Origin: Sciurus carolinensis
Taxonomy: Eukaryota; Chordata; Mammalia; Rodentia; Sciuridae
DNA length: 64,000 nucleotides
Reading direction: 5' to 3'
Assembly (NCBI RefSeq): GCF_902686445.1
Contig: NC_062229.1
Span: forward strand, 3,815,503-3,879,502
Positions 55,236 to 64,000 of the stretch are shown in pieces. The translations under genes and the position numbers were made by a program. Each line of letters opens with the position of its first letter. Position 1 is the stretch's first letter. Below the pieces are notes generated by a model. It did not search any database and had not been told where the DNA came from. It saw nothing but the letters and a program-made list of their open reading frames with translations.

Positions 55236-58200
55236 TCAGGTTCAGCCCGGCTCTGCTCCCCGCCCCGATCTGGGGCTGTGGTGTCCAGCTTCTGGCTGCC
55301 CCAGCTGCAGGCTCCCAGGGACCCTGATGGATGTGGGAAGAGGGTGGAGAAGCACAGGAAGATAAAACACCCGCTCAAGGCAGCATCCCTGTCAGGGCCA
55401 GGCACCTGGAGACCTCTCCACTTGTAGGTCTGTCCCTTGCAGAAGGTTCCCTAGGTCATGCAACTCCAGCGACCTCGGATCCCAGCACTGTGTAGAACAA
55501 GCCACACAGTGGACACCAAGGAGAGAATCAAGTGGAGATGAGACCAGGACACCAGAACTGAAAGAAATTCGCCAAACTTCTGATCTGGAGCAAAAACATA
55601 AAGAAGCCAACCACCGGAATGCTCAAAGAAGAGGGTGAAGCAGGAAGGACTCTCTTCACCCTTAGCCCCTGAAGAGGGAAAGCAAAGAACACTTGCTTGA
55701 AGTCTTATTTGAGATTTGGGTTCTTATAGGAAAACAAAGTGTGCCTCTGTATGGGTGTGAGCCCAGCGACATCCCGGTCTCTTTTTGTCCCTGCTGGTCC
55801 CGAGAAACGACTTTGAGACCACAGCAGTGGCCACACGGCTCTGTTGGAAAGCTCAACAGAGATGGATGCTAGAGACCTGGGCAGGCTGCATGGGGAGGAG
55901 ACCCTCGGGGAAGTCTCTGCCGTGACCACGGAGGGTGTGGTAGGCACAGCAGGGCCAGAGCATCTTCCCTTGCTGGCCAGCTTTCTCCATGAATCTCATA
56001 ACCGAGAGAGGAATCTGTGGGCTTCCTTCCCTGTGAAGCTGACTGACGTAGAAATTTTGGCTGTGAAATTTCACACCACCATGACCGAAAACCAGGGTCC
56101 ATATATGGAGAATCGTGGTGGCCGGGCTTACACTGTGGCTTGGGGAGCCTCTTCCAAAGTGAAAGTCGTTGCTGCCAGACTTTCAGAGAACTCCCCCCAG
56201 GCTCCCAACACACTCTGCTCTTCCTGGGCCTCAACATGTGGCCGGCAAAGCCAGTTCGTATGTGGGGGGAGCGTCTGCACTGGAGCAGTGGAGAAGCTTG
56301 GTCTGTTTTCCATTGATCACAACTGCTTTAGGAACTGGATGGTGTACCTTCCATGTTTTTTCCCCCAGGATGATGCAGAAAGGGGTAAGAACTGAGGGAA
56401 ATTACCCATCCTCAGTGGCCAGGCAGGCATGATGCTTTTGAAATTGTAGTGGACTTCAGCGAGCACTCATTTTATGTTCAGATGGTAGAAAGAGTGTCAC
56501 AGATAACAGATGGAATGATTGTCTAACTGGCTGAGCATCGTGCAGCGCAGTGACAGAGTTCCATTTTGTTGGTACTATGGTTATTCTTAAAACGTCTTCT
56601 CTTTCCAAAGGGCCTTCGGGAAAATTCTCCAGGGACACACTTCTGGTGTCTTCTTTGCTGCCAGTGGCTTGCCTGCAGCGCGGCGCTCACTCTGTGAAGT
56701 GATGGGAAACATGAGTCTTATTTGAGGAAGCCACAAATTTGGCAACCAAATTTGATATTCAAATGAAAGTCCCTGGGAAATTCTGCAGGGCTCAGCAAGG
56801 TGACTGGGAATCTCAGCGAGGCTCTAAGTTACTGTAAAGAAAGCCCGAGCGTTCCAACAGCACAGCACATAATCCAGAAATTTATCTCAGAGCTCACTGG
56901 TACCCTCAGTCCTGGGACGGCTCCCGACCCATGGCTCAGAGGAGCACCAGGCTGACAGGCTCAGGGCCGTCAGCTCTCAGTTCTTTGCCGCTGGAGAAGC
57001 AAATGGAAACGCAGAGAGGAAGACGTAGAGCTTCCACCCACCGTTGATGAAGCTTCTGCGGGTGCCCTATTGACTGTCCTGTGCATTCTCCCTGCGATGC
57101 AGAGGAAAGCATCTCCCAGTGTGCTTGAGGAGCACTTGGACAGACGGAAGGTCCAGGCTCTGTCTCACATAAGTTTTGATATAAAACAGGATCTGGATTG
57201 AAAGACAGACACCCATATCCAACGGCACAGAAGCACGTCAGGGCTTCCTCCAGACGATTCAGAAACACTCGGGAGACTCTTTAATGGCTTCCTCTTCGTT
57301 CCACATTTGGAAGAGAAGCCTAAAGGTGTGTGTTGGCCAGGTGATCACCAAGCACTGTGCCCACAGGTTGGCGATCCGCCTCTGTTCCTGGCCCCTGTTC
57401 GAGCTCTCAGGTTTGGAGGACCTGTTCTTCCAGGACACAGCATGGGAAGCATCGTGCTTCACTTCCACGGACCTCTGCTGGTGGCACTCCAGAATTGTTT
57501 TACTTAAGTCCTTTCGGACACAAGATTCACCATCACCGTCTGTCCGGTTGCTGGTCATTGAGGTTGAGGAGCTGTGGTGGCGGAAAGGGCTGTGTCGTGG
57601 GAGGTGCTGCAATGAAGCCACCATCCACCTTTGACCCGTAGGAGTTTCCAGTGTGTTGTTAGAAATCTGTAATGGACAGTTAAGGGAACAGCCAGAGGGA
57701 GACGTTTGTGAGTTTCCCAAACAGATTTCAGTGTAGACTTTGTCTTCATCACATGAATAAGTGACCGTTCAAGCTTTCAGCAGGGGAATGTTGAACATTT
57801 CTGCTCCATGGTTAGGACATAATCAGAGGCTGTTGACATGGGCAACTGACCTGTCCATTTTCTTCTTTTTCCATGACTATACCTACTCCTTTGTCTTTGT
57901 AAGGAAAAATGACCGAAATGGGAACAGACCTTCAGGGACCAGCAAGGCCTTTTTTAAGCAGCAGAGTCAATCAGTCAGGTGTTGTAGGGGTGCGTCTTTG
58001 GCAGAGCGCTGCAGCAAAGGTCAGAGTTAGGTAGGTCCTTAGCAGAGCCAGGTCATGGGAGGAGACAGCTACCTTTTGTGGGCTTTGGCAGGCAGGTGAA
58101 TTTTGGTTGAGTCAAAGTAAGAGAAATTTGGGCTGTGGCAGGCAGAGAGGCCTTGAGCAACTCGGAGGAGTGGTTAGAGATAAACGAAGTTGTACATGCT

Positions 58201-58850
58201 CAGGACCCATTGTCCTTCCTGGGGAACATGGTTTTCCTCATCCTTCATTCCAGACTCTGAAAAGGGAAAAGTGAATAGGGGTGTTGAATCACACATGGCT
58301 GCTTCCTGCTGAGAAGGGGCGAAATTGGGGGGGGTCCCCTTTCAGAATCCTGGAGGAGGTTACAGAGACTCCAGCAGTTGGGGCTGAAGTGGGTATAATA
58401 GATATGGAGAATGAGAAATCCCCAAGATAACGAGGCCTGAGAAAAGGGAGTGAAAAAGAAGGCCATGCGCTGGCAGCTTCATCTCCCAAGACAGATGTTT
58501 TCCAGGTGTGGTGGCAGATGGGAAGAAAGTATCTCATTGCCCTTAAAGAAACAGTCTCCAGGAGGCGTTAATCTCCAAAGTAAATCCTCTCCAGACACTG
58601 CCCCCCGACCCCTGACCCCCAAAAGTTCAAATTCCTGAGTGCCCGAGGGAACTGATATGTTTGTTCACTAACCCACCCCTTCCTTTGTTCAGTGGCTCAT
58701 TTTCCACCAGGAAAGTGGGTTCCATGACACCATTTCATCCCTGCATTCCCTGTTCCTGAATAAATAGCTGGGCTAATTCTTGAGGTTTGCATCCTGCTAA
58801 CAAGGTGTATATGGGATCGCTGTAGGTAATCTTCTCCCATGGCGGCTTCA
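55236..58850. other. Intergenic with unexplained open frames
   Basis: No repeat recognised in most of it. A plus frame at 55844-56395 (183 codons, TTG first) and minus frames at 57259-57720 and 56936-57268, which overlap in different frames, are unusually long but match no family I know. 58240-58850 may include the 3' LTR of the adjacent retrovirus, whose limits I could not fix. Confidence 0.4.
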
Positions 58851-58859
58851 GGGGATTCA

Positions 58860-60600
58860 ATCATGAATGCGAGAGGAAAATGGCTTTGACGTGTTCCTGG
58901 GAAGCGATCTGAGCCAAACGGGTCACTTTACTAAGAAGTTGCCTCGGGATGAAGTTAAGAATACAGGGAAGAAAGGTCACGATGAGGAAGATGAATATTA
59001 AAGGAGACATAAGAGGGAGGAACTAGGAAGCCCACTGTCCCAGATCCCCCAGTGAGGACTCCCAGGATTTGCCAGCTCCCACCTCCGTTGTTCTAGGTGG
59101 TCCTGGAGTGGTTACCTCATCTTACCAATCCCAGTTGGCTTACGTAGAAATCGCATTCTTCCCTGAGCAAGGTCCCACCGGTTTTGCAGGATGACAGATG
59201 CCAGAGTCCAGTTGCTTTTGTAGAGTCAGTTCTGAGTCGTCGATCTGTTGGATGTCGTCAGCAACCTGTTTTGATAGCATTTCATGATAACGAATCATAG
59301 TTCTCAGACCTACTGTTCTGGTGACAATCCCAGGGGATAGGCCCAATCCTACCAGTAAGGGAATAATTCAGAGGGCCCTCTTACATTTGGTGTGTGCTGT
59401 TCCTGAGATGGGTAGGCTTTGGTGGTTAGGTAGAATAACAGTTGGAAGGGTAAAGGAAGACCAAAGTACAAAGACGGGTCCAATTTCCTGGCAGGCAAGG
59501 GTAAACGCGGGTCCCACATAGAAAGGAAGTTGTGGGATTGCAGCGGCATCAAGGCATGGGGTTTGGATTGAGCCATTGAATATTGTTGCATTTGGCTTCT
59601 TGATGGTGACTGGTATTCTGCCGGATTTTGATTTACTACATTGGGGACAGTTTGAAACAACTAGACCCCCTGAGTTTTGGTCTAGTGTTTGAGGAATTCG
59701 GCCCATGGTAATTTAGTCGGACACGTTTATGGGGTTGGGGACATATTGAAGGGGACCGGGCTGCAAACAGAGTCAGTGAACTTGGACTGGGTGTGGGTTG
59801 GTGAGATTTAGAAGTTGATGAATGTGTTAATTTGGGGATCCAAAATATATGGCCTTGTAGGATCTGGGAGGTGCAAGGAAATTCTGGCAGGTTAGAAATG
59901 TGTCTGTATTATCTGTGGTTCTAAGGATGGTTCATGAGGCCTGATCTTGGACCCCACCCCATTGGACACACCCAGGTGGGTGTGATAGGTCCAGCATATC
60001 CATTGCCCTGGACGGCCCTTGCACATAAATCCCATGCTGTTTCCCTTGCTCTGGCCCCTCCAGTATCGTTCCTTTTCATGATAGCAGAGTCGAGGTGTGT
60101 CTGCCTGCACAGCAGCTGAGGTGTTGATAAGTGGAGGTGGTGGACATTTCGTGTTTCCTCATTTAGAAATGCAATGGTTGTGTGGCAGATCTCCTAGCAG
60201 TATACTGGTGAGATTAAGATCACTATCACGAAGAGCCAGGCCTTGGTCATATTGCTTTAGGTGTGTAGCGTTCCTAACGTCTGGTATTGGTGTTTGTAAA
60301 GTCAAAGATGATACATGGAAAGCACAAGGAGAAAAGGAGATTCGAGCGGGAGTCAGATCCCGGAATGTTCTGTGAAGCCAGATCTCCCAGATAAGGTCCA
60401 GCCTTTGGGAAGAGAAAAGACGAAGGGGTACTAAATATGATAAATGTAATTTGTCTCTGAAAATTGTTTAAAAAGTGTGGAGAGATGTCTGAGAAAGGGC
60501 ATCTAGGTAGAAGAATCAGCTCCTTCCTTGGAAATAATTGGAAGGCGGGAAATGCATTATTGGGTGGAGCCTGTGGAACAGATTGATATGAGGCATTAGC
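58860..60600 (-). pseudogene. Class I (gamma-like) endogenous retrovirus env remnant
   Basis: Minus-strand envelope gene fragments in broken frames. Landmarks of the transmembrane subunit are a hydrophobic anchor near 58930-59030, a LQNR-containing segment near 59180 followed by EEC-FY with one family cysteine replaced, and the heptad region before it (59200-59290; minus frame 59140-59346). The surface-subunit part lies in frames at 59349-59706 and 59892-60110. Stops and frameshifts separate all pieces, so no functional protein is encoded. Confidence 0.75.
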
Positions 60601-61320
60601 AGGAGTGAGCTTTATGTTGCTCAAATGGACCCAGGAGGGGTGGACCAATTTGGCTGCAGTTGGGGTGATCAGAATAACCCTGAAGGGGCCCTTCCATTTC
60701 TCTTGTAAGAATCCGTTGGTCGTGGGGGAGAAAGGTATACCAGGTCCCCTATAGAAATCCGAGGAGGGGCTCCTGGAGATTGCGGCTGGGGAAGATGGGA
60801 GTAGGCATGTTTCCAGTAGTGGCCCTGAGGTGCACCAGGAGGGGACTCAGGACATTGGAAGGAATGCTTTGTGACTGAGGTTGAACGGTGGGTGGGACAA
60901 AGGGTGGTTCATAGAGGAGTAAAAATGGGCTGATCTTGAGGGGCCTCTTGGGGAGAAGGGCCAAAGGGAGGAGTTTAATCAATCCAAGTGAGCTTCTGTA
61001 GGTAGTTTGGTTAAGGTTACCTTTAAGGTCCTGTTTTTTCTTTCAGCTTTTCCTGAGGCTGCGGGTGATAGGAGAGGTAGAAGTGCCATTTTATATGCAA
61101 AAATTTAGCTAATTCTTGGGCAATAGAGGAGTTGATTTTGGGGCCATTGTCAGACTGGAGGGAGGCAATAAACCAAGTGTGGAATTATTTCGTAGGGAAG
61201 TAGGGTTGCAACTGTAGAGGCCCTTTTATTGATAGTTGGAAGGGCCTGGACCCATCCATTAAGCTGTCTACCAAGACTAGGAGTATTTACCAAGAGTAGG
61301 AGATACCTGGTTTTTCTTTC
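60600..61320 (-). pseudogene. Class I endogenous retrovirus integrase (pol 3' end) remnant
   Basis: Minus-strand frames show the gammaretroviral integrase C-terminal order: a core-domain end with LTKL and LPLAL blocks (60749-61060), then the GPF-VIL and WVH-like DNA-binding block (60600-60720), just upstream of env as expected. Stops and shifts break the frame. The remnant is cut at 61321 by the poly(A) end of an L1, so the rest of pol and gag presumably lie beyond the window. Confidence 0.8.
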
Positions 61321-64000
61321 TTTTTTTTTTTTTTTTTGTTAAATTTATTTTTAATGTAAACAAATGGGATACATGTTGTTTCTGTTTGTACATGGAGTAA
61401 CAGCATACCATTTGCATAATCATACATTCACATAGGGTAATGAGGTTTGATTCATTCCGTTATTTTTTCCTTCCCCCCACCCCTCCCACCTCTCTTTTCC
61501 CTCTATACAGTCCCTCTTTCCTCCATTCCTGCCCCCCTCCCACACCCCATTATGTGTCATCATCCGCTTATCAGTGAGATCATTCGTCTTTTGGATTTTT
61601 GAGATTGGCTTATCTCACTTAGCATGATAGTCTCCAATTTCATCCATTTGCCTGCAAATGCCATAATTTTATCATTCTTTATGGCGGAGTAATATTCCAT
61701 TGTATATATATATACCACAGTTTCTTTACCCATTCATCAATTGAAGGACATCTAGGTTGGTTCCACAGTCTGGCTATTGTGAATTGAGCAGCTATGAACA
61801 TTGATGTGGCTGAATCTCTGTAGCATGCTGATATTAAGTACTTTGGGTATAGACCGAGGAGTGGGATAGCTGGGTCAAATGGTAGGTCCATTCCAAGTTT
61901 TCTCAGGAATCTCCACACTGCTTTCCAGAGTGGCTGCACTGATTTGCAGCCCCACCAGCAATTTATGAGTGTTCCTTTTTCCCCACATCCTCTCCAACAC
62001 CTATTGTTGCTTATATTCTTGATAATCACCATTCTAATTGGGGTGAGATGGAATCTTAGTGTAGTTTTGATTTGCATTTCTCTTATTACTAAAGATGGTG
62101 AACATTGTTTCATATATTTATTGATTGCTTGTAGATCTTCTGTGAAGCATCCGTTCATTTCCTTAGCCCATTTGTTGATTGGGTTATTTGTATTCTTGGT
62201 GCAGAGTTTATTGAGTTCTTTATATATTCTGGAAATTAGTGCTCTATCTGAAGTATGGGTGGCAAAGATATTCTCCCACTCTGTAGGCTCTCTCTTCGCA
62301 TTGCTGATAGTTTCCTTTGCTGAGAGAAAGCTATTAAGTTTGAATCTATCCCAGTTATTGATTCTTGCTTTTATTTCTTGTGCTACAGGAGTCCTCCTGT
62401 TAAGGAAGTCTGATCCTAAGCCAACAAGTTGAAGATTTGGACCTACTTTTGCTTCTATAAGACGCAGGGTCTCTGGTCTGATTTCAAGGTCCTTGATCCA
62501 TTGTGAGTTGATTTTTGTGCATGGTGAGAGGAGTTTAGTTTCATTCTGTTGCATATGAATTTCCAGTTTTCCCAGCACCATTTTTTGAAGAGGCTATCTT
62601 TTCTCCATTGCATATTTTTGGCACCTTTGTCTAGTATTAGAAAATTGTATTTATTTGGGTTTGTGTCCGTGTCCTCTATTCTGTACCATTGATCTACCTG
62701 TCTATTTTGGTACCAATACCATGCCATTTTTGTTACTATTGCTTTGTAGTAGAGTTGAAGATCTGGTATTGCAATACCCCCTGCTTCGCTCTTGCTACTG
62801 AGGATTGCTTTAGCTATTCTAGGTTTTTTATTCTTCCAGATGAATTTCATGATTGCTTGCTCTATTTCTGTAAGGTACATCATTGGGATTTTAATTGGAA
62901 TTGCTTTGAATCTGTATAGCACTTTTGGTAGTATGGCCAGTTTGACAATATTAATTCTGCCTATCCAAGAACATGGGAGATCTTTCCATCTTCTAAGGTC
63001 TTCCTCAATTTCTTTCTTCAATGTTTTGTAGTTTTCATTGTAGAGATCTTTTACCTCTTTGGTTAGATTGATTCCCAAGTATTTTATTTTTTTTGAGGCT
63101 ATTGCAAATGGAGTTGTTTTCCTCATTTCCCTTTCAGCTGTTTCATCGCTTGTGTATAAAAATGCTTTAGATTTATGCGTGTTGATTTTATAGCCTGCTA
63201 TTTTGCTGAATTCATTGATGAGGTCTAGAAGTTTTCTGGAGGAGTTTTTTGGATCCTCTGAATATAGAATCATGTCATCTGCAAATAGTGACATCTTAAG
63301 TTCCTCTTTTCCTATTTGTATCCCTTTAATTTCTTTGGTCTGCCTAATTGCTCTGGCTGGAGTTTCGAGGACAATGTTGAATAGAAGTGGTGAAAGAGGA
63401 CATCCCTGTCTTGTTCCTGTTTTTAAAGGAAATGGTTTCAGTTTTTCTCCATTAAGAATGATGTTGGCCATGGGCTTAGCATAAATAGCCTTTACAATGT
63501 TCAGTTATGTTCCTACTATCCCTTTTTCTAGTGTTTTGAGCATGAAGGGGTGTTGTATTTTGTTGAACACTTTTTCTGCGTCAATCAAAATAACCATGAT
63601 TCTTATCCTTAAGTCTATTGACATGATTGATTATGTTTATTGATTTACAGATGTTGAAGCAAACTTGCATTCCAGGGATGAACCCTACTTGATTGTGGTG
63701 CACAATTTTCTTAATATGTTTTTGGATACGGTTTGCCAATATTTTGTTAAGGATCTTTGCAACTATATTCATTAAGGATATTGGTCTAAAATTTTCTTTC
63801 CTTGATGTGTCTTTTCCTGGTTTGGGTATGAGGGTGACATTAGTTTCATATAATGAGTTCTGTAGGGTACCCTCCTTTTCTATTTCCTGGAATACTTTGA
63901 GAAGTATTGGAATGAGTTCTTCTTTGAAGGTCTTGTAGAACTCGGCTGAGAATCCATCTGGTCCTGGGCTTTTCTTGGATGGTAGGTTTTTAATGGCTTC
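61321..64000 (-). mobile_element. Young L1, antisense, ORF2 to 3' end, runs off the window
   Basis: Poly(A) tail read as T run at 61322-61338, 3' UTR to about 61670, then ORF2. Frame 62455-63471 carries RT motifs [11 protein letters not shown] and [12 protein letters not shown]. Frame 61679-62581 carries the C-terminus with KREPTEWENIF and the zinc knuckle CWRGC...CWWGC, in which the usual histidine is asparagine. A frameshift near 62540 and another break between 63471 and 63581 interrupt ORF2. Few lesions overall, so this is the youngest L1 here, but it is not coding-competent. Confidence 0.93.

Noticed and set aside
55844..56395. 183-codon plus-strand frame as a gene
   Set aside because: Starts with TTG, no recognised domain, and no promoter or poly(A) signal nearby; kept only as an unexplained frame.
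61944..62432. 162-codon hydrophobic plus-strand frame
   Set aside because: Shadow of L1 ORF2 on the opposite strand; T-rich codons look like membrane segments.

Overview
This window is mammalian nuclear DNA. It holds one spliced protein-coding gene and a dense field of interspersed repeats. The SINEs are tRNA-like ID elements (A box TGGCTCAG, B box GGTTCGATCCC) and composite B1-ID dimers, with abundant LINE-1 and MaLR-type LTRs. That mix points to a rodent, and the long-tailed ID and B1-ID hybrid forms fit a squirrel-family (Sciuridae) genome best. The species call is inference.

The only convincing functional gene is TNFSF9 (4-1BB ligand, CD137L) at 381-2671 on the plus strand. It has three coding exons, a TATA-containing CpG-rich promoter and an AU-rich 3' UTR ending near an AATAAA at 2979. 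In other mammals CD70 and TNFSF14 lie downstream of TNFSF9, but I recognised no exon of either in the remaining 61 kb, so this intergenic interval appears large and repeat-inflated.

Layout: 0.1-3 kb TNFSF9. 3-14 kb: microsatellites, SINEs, old LTRs, an almost full-length H3-3A processed pseudogene (minus strand, 6.36-7.35 kb) and a 33-nt U2 snRNA fragment with perfect target-site duplications at 13.33 kb. 14-26 kb: an old, near full-length plus-strand L1, split by a short antisense L1, an ID element and a near full-length antisense L1 of about 6.7 kb that itself carries SINEs, a microsatellite and an internal tandem duplication. 26-36 kb: SINEs, LTRs, a twin-primed (5'-inverted) L1 at 31.9-33.2 kb, an LTR-like element, and a 740-bp degenerate 21-bp minisatellite. 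36-39.3 kb: an internally deleted antisense L1. 39-44 kb: SINEs and two adjacent MIRs. 44.0-44.8 kb: an isolated CpG island. 45-52 kb: MaLR LTRs and a complete solo LTR with a 4-bp target duplication at 49.2-49.7 kb. 53-55.2 kb: a second old plus-strand L1 with nested insertions. 58.9-61.3 kb: an antisense class I (gamma-like) endogenous retrovirus remnant (integrase and env), interrupted by a young antisense L1 that runs off the window end at 64 kb.

I did not find a new multi-gene system. The most useful observations are the retrotransposition records (U2 chimera, H3-3A retrocopy, nested and inverted L1s), the orphan CpG island, the 21-bp minisatellite and a short DR1-like array at 51.54 kb.
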